This document shows, piece after piece, positions 47,849 to 56,098 of a DNA stretch of 64,000 bases (positions are counted from its first letter, which is position 1; each line of letters opens with the position of its first letter). The translations under genes and the position numbers were made by a program. This stretch comes from Acinetobacter zhairuonensis (lineage in GTDB: Bacteria; Pseudomonadota; Gammaproteobacteria; Pseudomonadales; Moraxellaceae), in NCBI RefSeq assembly GCF_022601715.1, contig NZ_JAKVIM010000016.1, positions 1 to 64,000 on the forward strand, in the 5' to 3' direction. The notes under the pieces are model-generated. The model saw nothing but the letters and a program-made list of their open reading frames with translations, was not told where the DNA came from and did no database searches.

Positions 47849-49246
47849 ATGACTGGTTACAACAGAAATATAGTGCAGCCGTCCCAATCCTCCCCGAGTA
47901 AAATGCTCATTCGCGGAGCCACTGTCCTGAGCATGGATAGTGTGATTGGAAATATGGTTCGCGGAGATATTCTTATCGAGAGCGGAATAATTACCGCTGT
48001 AGGTGAAAATCTAGAAGCCGATGGTGCAGCAATTATTGATGCATCCAATATGATTGCAATGCCGGGTATGGTCGATACGCATCGACATTCATGGGAAGGT
48101 CAACTACGCCGAATTAATCCGAATGCTGAAACGCTAGAAGATTATTGTAATGCGACACACTATTCTTTTGCCAAATACTATCGCCCAGCTGACATGTATA
48201 TTGGTAATTTGCTTACAGCGCTGGGATGTATTGATGCTGGCATCACCACAGTAATCGATAACTCGCACAATAGTCGTACTGCAGCTCACTCCGATGCAGC
48301 TGTTGAGGCATTACTTGATGCTGGTATTCGTGCCGTACACGCTTCTGGTGCTCCAGTATCTGGAGACTGGGACAAAGCGCACTGGCCCAGCAATATCGAA
48401 CGCCTGCAGCAAAAATATTTCAAAGACAGCGACAACAACTTGCTATCGTTGGCCGTAATGGCACAGCTAGAACCTGAACTCTGGGCTGAAGCTCGCAGAT
48501 TGGGCTTACCCATCATTACTGAATTTTTTGGTGGAGACATGGCTGCTGCACTCGAAGGGCTGCATCAGGAAGGACAGCTAGGTTCAGATAATATCTTTAA
48601 CCACTGCACTTCACTGCCAGATGCTGGATGGAAAATTCTACGAGAGGCTGGAGTACGAGTAAACGTATGCCCAAGGTCAGATGCTCACTATGGTATTGAA
48701 GATGGTATGTTTGCCATGCAGTCAGCCTTACGCCACGGCATTCAACCAGGTTTGAGTGTAGACAATGAAACGTCTTACAGCAGCGATATGTTTATGGAAA
48801 TGCGCGTGGCATTTTACTTACAGCGTGTGATGGGAATGCATCAAAACAAATGCTGTGGTACAGCGCATTCGCCAGTGACGCTACAAGCCCAAAATCTTCT
48901 ACAAGCCGCCACGGCAGATGGTGCCGCTTGTGCAGGTCTGCAAGACAAAATCGGCAGCCTGACCCCAGGTAAACAAGCTGACCTGATATTGATTCGAACA
49001 GAAGACCTTAACCTTTATCCATCTGGCAATGCTTTTGGTACGGTGGTCCATGCGGCTGAGCGCAGCAATATTGATACAGTGATGATTGCTGGACGAATTG
49101 TAAAGCGTGATGGAAAGGTCCTGGGTGTCGACAGTGAGCGGCTTCGAGCAGCAATTGATGAATCTCGAGAACATCTTTTTACAGCTGCAGGCTATGTGCA
49201 AGACATTTTTGCCGAGACGTTTCTGCCTCTTGAATCAGCCAAATAA
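47849..49246 (+). CDS. Amidohydrolase-superfamily protein (ATZ/TRZ, deaminase-like)
   Basis: This 465-residue TIM-barrel metallohydrolase is of the cytosine-deaminase/chlorohydrolase group, which removes amino or chloro groups from heterocycles. The metal motif is VDTHRHSWEG with His78 and His80, further ligands His252 (FNHCTSL) and Asp305 (SVDNETS), and the flanking composite domain ends with GKQADLILI. The strand-5 position, where relatives have His, reads IITEFFGG (Glu225), an unusual change. The substrate is unknown. It is followed after 15 bases by a YdcZ-type membrane gene and controlled, by position, by the divergent LysR. Confidence 0.88.
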   Translation: MTGYNRNIVQPSQSSPSKMLIRGATVLSMDSVIGNMVRGDILIESGIITAVGENLEADGAAIIDASNMIAMPGMVDTHRHSWEGQLRRINPNAETLEDYCNATHYSFAKYYRPADMYIGNLLTALGCIDAGITTVIDNSHNSRTAAHSDAAVEALLDAGIRAVHASGAPVSGDWDKAHWPSNIERLQQKYFKDSDNNLLSLAVMAQLEPELWAEARRLGLPIITEFFGGDMAAALEGLHQEGQLGSDNIFNHCTSLPDAGWKILREAGVRVNVCPRSDAHYGIEDGMFAMQSALRHGIQPGLSVDNETSYSSDMFMEMRVAFYLQRVMGMHQNKCCGTAHSPVTLQAQNLLQAATADGAACAGLQDKIGSLTPGKQADLILIRTEDLNLYPSGNAFGTVVHAAERSNIDTVMIAGRIVKRDGKVLGVDSERLRAAIDESREHLFTAAGYVQDIFAETFLPLESAK

Positions 49247-49261
49247 AAGAGGATAAATAGC

Positions 49262-49735
49262 ATGAACCCGCTCTATTACCTCATGGCCTTCATTGCAGGA
49301 CTGGGGATTACCTTGCAGACCACCTTGAATGGTCAGTTAGCCAAAGGCATCGGAGGAGATTCTGTCGCTGCGGCACTATTTTCGTTTACTGCTGGTGCGA
49401 TGTGCCTTGGGATTTATTCGGTGGTCCGTGGTGGCTTAGCTGCGTCATTGATTGCTATTCCCGCCCAGCCATGGTGGAGTCTCATGGGCGGAATTTTGGG
49501 TTCATGCGCATTACTTAGCTACGTTGTTCTTGCACCCAGAATTGGGCTGTCTGCCCTGTTAGGCTTGGCTATTGCTGGGCAGATTATCTCATCCTTGTTG
49601 ATTGATCATTTCGGATTGATGGGAGCGACGGAACGCCCTGTTTCTATGATCAAACTGGCTGGTACACTACTAATGCTGCTGGGGCTGGCAGTCACCCTGT
49701 TTAGTGACAAGCTATCAGGGTATTTCTCAAGTTGA
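49262..49735 (+). CDS. DMT-superfamily YdcZ-like inner membrane protein
   Basis: This 157-residue protein has five hydrophobic segments and belongs to the DMT YdcZ family (PF04657-like), whose members are thought to export or exchange small metabolites. The family phrases MAFIAGLGITLQTTLNGQLAK at the start and SALLGLAIAGQIISSLLIDHFG near residues 98-119 are clear. It probably moves the substrate or product of the preceding amidohydrolase, with which it forms an operon. Confidence 0.88.
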   Translation: MNPLYYLMAFIAGLGITLQTTLNGQLAKGIGGDSVAAALFSFTAGAMCLGIYSVVRGGLAASLIAIPAQPWWSLMGGILGSCALLSYVVLAPRIGLSALLGLAIAGQIISSLLIDHFGLMGATERPVSMIKLAGTLLMLLGLAVTLFSDKLSGYFSS

Positions 49736-49864
49736 CGACTGTAAACAGGTATCTCCAATAGCCATGACTATTGAAGAGGAAAATTCTTTTTCAAAGATGA
49801 AGTTGAGAGCGCTGAAAGCCATGCAGAATAAAGATTCATAGATAGATATAAAAGATTTCAGCTT

Positions 49865-49900
49865 AGGAAAAAGTTATTCAATCTAGAATAACTTTTTCCT
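49865..49900 (+). terminator. Strong 15-bp hairpin
   Basis: AGGAAAAAGTTATTC (49865-49879) pairs perfectly with GAATAACTTTTTCCT (49886-49900), loop AATCTA. It lies 130 bases after the ydcZ-type gene and may terminate it. A decayed relative lies at 17421-17450. Confidence 0.55.
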
Positions 49901-50004
49901 TGATGGCTTATTGTAAGCCGCAAGATCTGATAAAAATTGAACATCTCGCTATAACTAAGTAACACTGGAGAACGCTCTATAATGGCTAACGCATCTTTAT
50001 AATT

Positions 50005-50195
50005 TTAATTTAATGTTGAATATTTGGCTTCAACGGTAACCTCTCCTTTTTGCAAAGGCTTTGAGGCAGTCTCTGTCATGTTTGACCTGTAACCTGAATC
50101 ATCTTTCGTGACTACGACACCTTTGTAAAGAAAACTCCTCTCTATTTAAAATGTTGCAGCCAGCCCAATGGAGAAATATCCGTTTGAGTTAAAAA
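50005..50195 (-). pseudogene. Gene debris with an outer-membrane-protein-like C-terminus
   Basis: On the minus strand one frame reads FNSNGYFSIGLAATF then a stop (50146-50148), a tail with the aromatic end typical of a beta-barrel. The same frame continues as LYKGVVVTKDDSGYRS, then NMTETASKPLQKGEVTVEAK and a stop at 50005-50007. No start is available. It follows directly on the TetR fragment, which suggests a deletion joined two genes. Confidence 0.45.
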
Positions 50196-50401
50196 CTACC
50201 TCAATCGCTTCACAAAATAATGATAGAAAGACCCTTTAGGAACTTGGACAAATTTCATCAGATTATCCAAGCTTAGAGTATTCATTCCATGTTCGGTCAG
50301 TAACTCAATACCTCGGTGGATTAATACCTCTTTGGTGTTTACATAGTTACCACTATGTTGGGTTGGTCGACCACGAAGTTCTGGGTAAGGATGAATTATT
50401 C
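50196..50401 (-). pseudogene. TetR-family regulator, N-terminal fragment
   Basis: The minus strand reads PELRGRPTQHSGNYVNTKEV, LIHRGIELLTEHGMNTLSLD, then NLMKFVQVPKGSFYHYF, which is the complete helix-turn-helix of a TetR regulator of the AcuR-like kind (GSFYHYF). It then runs into KRLR and a stop. The ligand-binding domain is missing and no ATG begins the frame. It is a truncated relic. Confidence 0.7.
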
Positions 50402-50656
50402 ATGTCAATAAAAAAGAAAACATGACTAGAAATATTAACCTTAAGATTCTTCAATTGAAGAGTTCTCTATATGAAAAGTATTACTGCGTGTTTTTATATT
50501 TGATTTCTTATCACATGAATTAGAAGAGTTGACATCATAAACTTCAATAGATTTAGCCTATATGCAAAACACAGACTAGACCGCTGTATTATCGAAAAAT
50601 ACTAAATTGAGAAATAAGCACATTACAGAATCATTTCTAAAGTTTCAAAACATTGC

Positions 50657-50689
50657 TTCACAGAAAATTGAGATTTAAAGACTTACACT
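50657..50689 (+). promoter_or_regulatory. Direct-repeat box and -10 of the photolyase operon
   Basis: TTCACAG (50657-50663), AAAA, TTGAGAT (50668-50674), nine bases, then TACACT (50684-50689). The first bases of the heptamers are 11 bp apart. The same layout precedes four other units of this cluster (52865-52897, 52934-52966, 62261-62293, 62938-62970). Confidence 0.6.
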
Positions 50690-50720
50690 GATTTGAACTC
50701 CACCTCATGAACTACTGCTT

Positions 50721-52244
50721 ATGCGATTTGGTTTAATTCTGGGTGATCAATTAAATCACCAACTCGCCACACTCAAGTACTTAAACCGCGCAGAAGATAT
50801 CATTCTCATGGCGGAAGTACTGGAGGAAAGTACTTATGTTGCACATCATCCGCAAAAAATTGCGTTAATTTTTAGTGCAATGCGCCACTTTGCCAAAGAG
50901 TTACAAGCAGAGGGCTGGAAAGTCCGTTATCACACCTTCAGACGGGACAGTGAGATTAAAAAACTGGTCGATTTCATCCAGAGTCAGCAACAGTTATTCC
51001 CTGCAACGGCGCTAGTCGTGACCCAATCAGGTGAATATCGTTTACAGCATGAAATTGAGACTTCATGGGGTAATACACTGCAACTCCCCGTTGTTTGTTT
51101 AGAGGATGATCGTTTCTTTTGCCGGTTAGAGCAATTTCATCAATGGGCAAAAAAATATAAAACCCTGCGTATGGAGTATTTTTATCGAGAAATGCGCAAG
51201 CAAACTCAATATTTAATGCATCAACAGCAACCCATAGGCGGGCAATGGAATTTTGATCAAGCCAACCGTAAAGCATGGTCCGGAAGTCCACCACTGACCA
51301 GCCCATTAGTATTTGAACGTGATCAAATTGATGAAGATGTAATTCAACTGGTCAAAAAGGAGTTTTCTCAACATATCGGTAATATAGCGCCATTTCGCTG
51401 GGCGACCACGCGTCAAAATGCACTGCTGGCTTTAAATCATTTTATCCAGAATAGCTTACCGTACTTTGGCGATTATCAAGATGCCATGATCTATGGATCT
51501 GATTTTATGTTCCACAGCCTACTGTCACCTTATTTAAATTGTGGCTTGTTATTACCCAAAGAAGTCTGCGATGCAGCCGAAGCGGCTTATTATAACGGTC
51601 AAGCGCCCTTAAATGCTGTGGAAGGTTTTATTCGGCAGATTTTAGGCTGGCGAGAATATGTTCGCGGAATTTACTGGTTAAACATGCCTGAATATCGTGA
51701 CCAAAATGCACTCCAGCATACAACCCCTTTACCCCAATATTACTGGACAGGTGAAACCAAGATGGCATGTATGGCTGAATGTTTCCGCAATACATTTCAA
51801 CATGCTTACGCCCATCATATTCAGCGCTTAATGATTACGGGAAACTTTGCACTTTTGGCTGGTGTCCATCCACATGAAATTTGCGAATGGTATTTAGCTG
51901 TCTATGCCGATGCTTATGAATGGGTCGAATTACCCAATACCTTAGGCATGGTGATGCATGCCGATGGTGGTTTAATGGCAACAAAACCTTATGCTGCTTC
52001 CGGTAATTACATTCATAAAATGTCCAATTATTGCCAGCACTGTACGTATAACGTCAAAACCAAAACTGAGGCTGACAGTTGTCCCTTTAACAGTCTCTAC
52101 TGGTATTTTATGCTTAGACATGAGGCTTTACTTCGACACAACCCACGTATGTCTATGGTCTATAAAACTCTTGATCGTCTGCAAGACAAAGCAAAGATTA
52201 TGGCTCATGCCCAGTCACTACTGAATCAACTAGATCAATTGTAA
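50721..52244 (+). CDS. phrB: FeS-type photolyase / cryptochrome (DPRP family, PhrB-like)
   Basis: This cytoplasmic photolyase-related protein uses light to repair DNA, probably (6-4) photoproducts as in Agrobacterium PhrB. The 507 residues contain an N-terminal Rossmann-like antenna domain (MRFGLILGDQLN) and a C-terminal FAD domain (about 230-500). The four cysteines that hold a [4Fe-4S] cluster are at 350, 438, 441 and 454, which as I recall are the very positions of PhrB. Gly-Trp-Arg-Glu-Tyr (LGWREYVRG) near 311 is a family hallmark. It leads an operon with a DUF2256 gene under a cluster-specific box. Confidence 0.95.
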   Translation: MRFGLILGDQLNHQLATLKYLNRAEDIILMAEVLEESTYVAHHPQKIALIFSAMRHFAKELQAEGWKVRYHTFRRDSEIKKLVDFIQSQQQLFPATALVVTQSGEYRLQHEIETSWGNTLQLPVVCLEDDRFFCRLEQFHQWAKKYKTLRMEYFYREMRKQTQYLMHQQQPIGGQWNFDQANRKAWSGSPPLTSPLVFERDQIDEDVIQLVKKEFSQHIGNIAPFRWATTRQNALLALNHFIQNSLPYFGDYQDAMIYGSDFMFHSLLSPYLNCGLLLPKEVCDAAEAAYYNGQAPLNAVEGFIRQILGWREYVRGIYWLNMPEYRDQNALQHTTPLPQYYWTGETKMACMAECFRNTFQHAYAHHIQRLMITGNFALLAGVHPHEICEWYLAVYADAYEWVELPNTLGMVMHADGGLMATKPYAASGNYIHKMSNYCQHCTYNVKTKTEADSCPFNSLYWYFMLRHEALLRHNPRMSMVYKTLDRLQDKAKIMAHAQSLLNQLDQL

Positions 52245-52248
52245 CACC

Positions 52249-52389
52249 ATGAAAAAACAACATTTGCCCGAAAAAATATGTGCCTATTGCCAACGCCCCT
52301 TTACTTGGCGTAAAAAATGGCAACGTTGCTGGGACGAAGTCAAATATTGTTCTGAAAGATGTAAACGCCATGCCCGATCAAACAAGTGA
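52249..52389 (+). CDS. DUF2256 mini-protein
   Basis: This 46-residue protein starts four bases after the photolyase stop. It is Cys- and Arg/Lys-rich: Cys11 and Cys14 (CAYC), Cys34 and Cys38 (CSERC), with RPFTWRKKW between, a zinc-ribbon-like pattern of the DUF2256 family. DUF2256 genes habitually accompany DPRP photolyase genes, so it may help the photolyase or another cluster product, but its activity is unknown. It is shorter than most gene-finder cut-offs and easy to miss. Confidence 0.88.
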   Translation: MKKQHLPEKICAYCQRPFTWRKKWQRCWDEVKYCSERCKRHARSNK

Positions 52390-52481
52390 CTGCACCTTAC
52401 CATGATGACGAGGGATGCAATTCATTATCTGGCGTATTGCAGATGAGTACCTACGATCTGTTTAGATAATTTCTATTTAAC

Positions 52482-52739
52482 TTAAGCATGCTTATACTGA
52501 CGTGAACAATAAGCTCGACTAATTTCAGGTGATCGCAATTGCTGGTGTTTGGTCTTACGGCCTGCCATACGTTTACGCCACAATTTAAAACTGCCAGATT
52601 TCAAATTCTGCCGCATTACGCGAATGACTGCAGACTCATCTAATCCATACTCTCTGTGGATGGCTTCAAAAGGGGTTCTATCCTCCCAAGCCATTTCAAT
52701 GATTCTCGATAAGTCCTGTTCAACAACATGATTCGCCAT
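52482..52739 (-). CDS. TIGR03643 family protein
   Basis: This 85-residue cytoplasmic protein has the family core IIEMAWEDRTPFEAI and LKSGSFKLWRKRMAGRKTKH, by recognition TIGR03643. The first half looks like a small helix-turn-helix and the second is very basic, so nucleic-acid binding is possible. The function is unknown, but the family regularly sits beside DPRP photolyases. The ATG at 52739 is chosen by family length; an ATG at 52760 is in frame. It is transcribed alone, opposite to its neighbours, with its own cluster-type box. Confidence 0.85.
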   Translation of the reverse strand: MANHVVEQDLSRIIEMAWEDRTPFEAIHREYGLDESAVIRVMRQNLKSGSFKLWRKRMAGRKTKHQQLRSPEISRAYCSRQYKHA

Positions 52740-52864
52740 ATTCACCACACCCTCTTGCATACAACACCGTACAAAAATCTATTTTTTTCAGGATGATATT
52801 CAAATCCAACTATTGATGAGCACACGTTCACTTTGATTGAATTGAATACCTATGTTTAGGGTCG

Positions 52865-52897
52865 ATCATAAAAAGATAGGCATGAATTTTTTGTGAT
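52865..52897 (-). promoter_or_regulatory. Direct-repeat box and -10 of the TIGR03643 gene
   Basis: Read on the minus strand: ATCACAA (52897-52891), AAAA, TTCATGC (52886-52880), nine bases, then TATGAT (52870-52865). It has the same 11-bp phase and 9-base gap as the other cluster boxes. Confidence 0.55.
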
Positions 52898-52933
52898 TTT
52901 TTAACTTTATCCACTGTATTCCAGAAGAAACTA

Positions 52934-52966
52934 TTCACATTCACTTCACATCATTTTTCTTACATT
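52934..52966 (+). promoter_or_regulatory. Direct-repeat box and -10 of the NTF2-CHI-regulator operon
   Basis: TTCACAT (52934-52940), TCAC, TTCACAT (52945-52951), nine bases, then TACATT (52961-52966). This is the best copy of the cluster motif, with two identical heptamers. It lies 25 bases before the start codon. Confidence 0.7.
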
Positions 52967-52990
52967 AAATAAAAACGAAGGAATAGTGTG

Positions 52991-53560
52991 ATGAAAATCT
53001 TTACGACACTACTGACAACGACTATCGCCGTCTTAAGTCTAACTGCGTGTAAGAGTCTTCCAAGTTATACCAATGACTACAGTCAAGCAGATCAAAACAT
53101 CAAAGGCATCACCTTCAATGATGAACAAGCCCAACAAATAGGCTCACGTTTTATCGATGCCTTCAACGCCTTAGGTACAGCTAATTTTGTTGCTCAGGCA
53201 AGCAGCCTGTATGCAGATCAATTGTATATTAATGACACCTTATCTCAGTTTTCGAATAAGCAAGATTTGATCAAGCATTTTGATGGTATGAATAACCGTG
53301 TCAGTAATGTCAACGTTAAATTAATCAGTGCAACATATCATGAAGATTCAGCTTATATTCATTGGTATATGGCCTATGACTTCAAGATGTTTGGGCGGAC
53401 TAAAAGCATGACTTCCTATGGAATTAGTGAAGTCAAAATCAATCAAAACCAACAAATTATTTTCCAGCAAGATTACTGGGATCCTGCCAACGGTCTCTAT
53501 CGTTCATTACCAGTCTTTGGAGGTGCTTACAAATGGGTATTACCATTCAAAAAACCTTAA
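52991..53560 (+). CDS. NTF2-like lipoprotein
   Basis: This 189-residue protein has a signal peptide with lipobox LTAC (Cys about 20), then a SnoaL/NTF2-like fold (residues about 50-175: FIDAFNALGTANFVAQASSLY, then HWYMAYDF and a C-terminal QQDYWDP strand). The family can be enzymatic or ligand-binding; no activity can be assigned. It is likely anchored to a membrane facing the periplasm. The ATG at 52991 follows an in-frame GTG at 52988. Its stop lies 28 bases inside the next gene. NTF2-like proteins recur in photolyase/Cfa clusters of other proteobacteria. Confidence 0.85.
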   Translation: MKIFTTLLTTTIAVLSLTACKSLPSYTNDYSQADQNIKGITFNDEQAQQIGSRFIDAFNALGTANFVAQASSLYADQLYINDTLSQFSNKQDLIKHFDGMNNRVSNVNVKLISATYHEDSAYIHWYMAYDFKMFGRTKSMTSYGISEVKINQNQQIIFQQDYWDPANGLYRSLPVFGGAYKWVLPFKKP

Positions 53561-54033
53561 TTCTATTGATAGGTGCTACGACGTTAATGGCGAGTTTCAC
53601 CGCGGCTGCGACCAACGTGAAAAAATGTAGCACTGCTCCTCTTATCGTGACCAAAAAAAATGTAGGGACGGTGAGTTATTATGCTGTGAATTGCGAAAAG
53701 CCTTGGGAAACTCAGACCATCCGCTTAGATTTTAAATATAGTCACGACATTCCAGAATGGGCATTTAAACAGGCGGCCACCTATTTTTTAAAAAAAAATG
53801 TGGCTGGCTTTAATGACAACTCTGAATTGAATCAAATCACTGAACTCTACCGCCCCGTTAAAGTGGGAGATTACTATAGCTTGATCTATCAACATGAAAA
53901 TCAAAAGCTTGAATTGATGTTAAATCAAAAAACACTAGGAGGAATTCGCAATCCCGATGCAAATCAATATTTTAAAATTTGGTTTGGCGCTGCACCATTT
54001 AATGCTAAATTAAAGCAACAATTATTAAATTAA
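53533..54033 (+). CDS. Chalcone-isomerase-like exported protein
   Basis: This 166-residue protein has a signal peptide ending near TAAA (residue 26). Its C-terminal segment LNQKTLGGIRNPDANQYFKIWFGAAPFNAKLKQQLL (a single stretch, residues about 130-165) fits the bacterial chalcone-isomerase-like family; such folds bind fatty acids in plants. The start overlaps the preceding gene by 28 bases and has GGAGG nine bases before it, inside that gene, so translation is coupled. The neighbouring lipid-modifying enzymes suggest a lipid-binding role in the periplasm, which is inference. Confidence 0.75.
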   Translation: MGITIQKTLILLIGATTLMASFTAAATNVKKCSTAPLIVTKKNVGTVSYYAVNCEKPWETQTIRLDFKYSHDIPEWAFKQAATYFLKKNVAGFNDNSELNQITELYRPVKVGDYYSLIYQHENQKLELMLNQKTLGGIRNPDANQYFKIWFGAAPFNAKLKQQLLN

Positions 54034-54052
54034 TCGGCATGATTTTAAGCAT

Positions 54053-54748
54053 ATGAGTAATCACTTTATCCTCATGGTCGAGGATCATTTCGAACTGGCG
54101 GCTACGGTATGCGAGTTTTTAGAAGCGCATGGCTATGTGATTGATCATGCACGCAACCTAGATGCGGCTAAAACATTACTCAAATCGCAGCACTACAACT
54201 TATTATTATTAGATATTAATTTACCCGATGGCTCTGGATATGACCTATGCGAGTGGATTCGCAATCAACAAAATTTAGATATTCCTGTATTGATGCTCAC
54301 AGCACGTGACACACTGGATGACAAACTCAAAGGCTTTGCAGCGGGTACCGATGATTATCTGGTCAAACCCTTCGATTTCAATGAACTGGTGATGCGTATT
54401 CGTGCCTTAATTAAACGTGCTTTGGGTGAAGTCGCCAATCATAAGTTGCAAATTCATGATCTTGTGCTCGATAGCGCTACACAGACCGTATCACGTGCTG
54501 GGCAAAGCATAGAACTGCCACCTATTCAGTTCAAACTACTTAAAATTTTGATGCGCAATTCACCCAAAGTGATTACCAAACAAGAGATCATGATTGAATT
54601 ATGGGGCGATGAAGAACCCGAAAGTGATGCCTTACGCAGCCATATTTACAACCTACGTAAAATGATCGACAAACCTTTCCCACAGAAACTACTACATACC
54701 GTTTCGGGTGTCGGCGTCAAAATTTCGGTCGAATCTGGAGAATATTAA
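54053..54748 (+). CDS. OmpR/PhoB-family response regulator
   Basis: This 231-residue response regulator has a receiver domain (residues 5-120) with phosphoacceptor Asp54 (LLLLDINLPDG) and the KPFDFNELVMRIRAL switch region. A winged-helix domain (about 130-228) has SDALRSHIYNLRKMI as recognition helix. It ends the NTF2-CHI operon and overlaps by 4 bases, tail to tail, the sensor kinase on the other strand, its probable partner. OmpR-type regulators bind 11-bp-phased direct repeats, exactly the pattern found before all five units of this cluster, including its own. Confidence 0.93.
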   Translation: MSNHFILMVEDHFELAATVCEFLEAHGYVIDHARNLDAAKTLLKSQHYNLLLLDINLPDGSGYDLCEWIRNQQNLDIPVLMLTARDTLDDKLKGFAAGTDDYLVKPFDFNELVMRIRALIKRALGEVANHKLQIHDLVLDSATQTVSRAGQSIELPPIQFKLLKILMRNSPKVITKQEIMIELWGDEEPESDALRSHIYNLRKMIDKPFPQKLLHTVSGVGVKISVESGEY

Positions 54749-56070
54749 TAAAAATAGACCACCACAACCAAGCCCGTACTAACGGTCAAATTAAGTTCGG
54801 GATGAACAGACAAATAATATTCACGATCAAACAGTTCCACGCGCCAACCGAGCTGTTTACACAGTTTCTCGACCAGTTGTAAGCCTATACCATGCCCTTT
54901 AATTTCAAAATCGAGTTGAGTACTATTTAATTCCTGTACCTTGGCATCATTCGGCAGATTAATTCCAATGCCATTGTCCGCAATCAACAAGCTATGCTTC
55001 TGCTGAATGATGTGAATGTCTGATCCTTGCGAATAATTCAATGCATTTCTGAGGATATTACTCAGCACCATTTTGGTCATGGAAGGATAAAGATTTCGAA
55101 GCTGCTCAGATGTATCCTGTTGCACATCAATCCTTATACCCTTGCTTTGACTTACCGCTTGTAATGAATCGACTAAATCCTCAATAATTTCAGACAATAG
55201 CATCTGCTCTGATGCCAAATGCTGCGTTGTATTTCGGGCAATTGCTAACAACGTATCAACCAAAAGCTGCATATCATCAATGGTATTATTTAAGCGGGTA
55301 AAGACCTTGTCCTGCCCATATCGAGCCTGACAGAGCTGTACGTTACCCTTTAAAATAGTGAGCGGTGTGCGTAATTCATGGCTGACATCTCCTGTGAACT
55401 CGCGTTCGCGTTGAATAAACTCACTCAACACCTGATGATATTTTTCGAGTGCTTGCTTCAGATATTCCGCTTCCATATTGCCATTGGTATAAATATCTTG
55501 AAATGGGGATGCCTGCGTATTTTGATGCGCCCAATCAATATGTTCCAAAGCATTTGCGAGTCGAGTGATGGGCGAAAAATAGCGTTTGGCGCGTCGGTTT
55601 GACCACCATAAAAAACTGTAAAGAATAAATAGGCTGAACATGAGTGGTGCCAGACCAAACAACCAGACTAACTTGTTGACGTTACTTTCACCAAAGACCA
55701 GTAACACATGCTGTCCATTCTTCTCACCATATACGGTCATGCGTTCTTTACCATCCACCCAGATCCGATGCACGCCTAAATTTAAAGACAGATTCTGAAA
55801 CTGTTCAGGCGGGGTACTGCTGGTCCAGCGATAACCGTAAAGGTTTTTGGTATCAGGTAGATCGGCATGTGGATCACGCTCTACCCGTGACCAGTAATGT
55901 GCCATTTCTTGTTCTAATGCAGTGTTTAATAATGAACCTTTAATCACCCAAGCACTACAGCCAATTCCAATAATAATCGACAGCGCAATCAGCCCAATTT
56001 GCAACCAGTAATAACGATTGAAAATTTCGGTTAAAGCATGTTTTTGGAAGTGTGCTTGGGATTTCTGCAT
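54745..56070 (-). CDS. Sensor histidine kinase
   Basis: This 441-residue inner-membrane kinase has two membrane helices at about residues 20-45 and 135-158 around a ~90-residue periplasmic domain of unknown type. A HAMP-like linker follows, then His231 in FTGDVSHELRTPLTIL, N box NILRNALNYS, G1 IADNGIGI and G2 GHGIGLQLVEKL. The C-terminal ~20 residues (NLTVSTGLVVVVYFY at the very end) are unusually hydrophobic. It is the last gene of the lipid-modification operon. The partner regulator is on the opposite strand with overlapping 3' ends, an unusual arrangement for a two-component pair. Confidence 0.92.
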   Translation of the reverse strand: MQKSQAHFQKHALTEIFNRYYWLQIGLIALSIIIGIGCSAWVIKGSLLNTALEQEMAHYWSRVERDPHADLPDTKNLYGYRWTSSTPPEQFQNLSLNLGVHRIWVDGKERMTVYGEKNGQHVLLVFGESNVNKLVWLFGLAPLMFSLFILYSFLWWSNRRAKRYFSPITRLANALEHIDWAHQNTQASPFQDIYTNGNMEAEYLKQALEKYHQVLSEFIQREREFTGDVSHELRTPLTILKGNVQLCQARYGQDKVFTRLNNTIDDMQLLVDTLLAIARNTTQHLASEQMLLSEIIEDLVDSLQAVSQSKGIRIDVQQDTSEQLRNLYPSMTKMVLSNILRNALNYSQGSDIHIIQQKHSLLIADNGIGINLPNDAKVQELNSTQLDFEIKGHGIGLQLVEKLCKQLGWRVELFDREYYLSVHPELNLTVSTGLVVVVYFY

Positions 56071-56098
56071 ACTATTTCCCTAAATCAGTAACCCTTCA

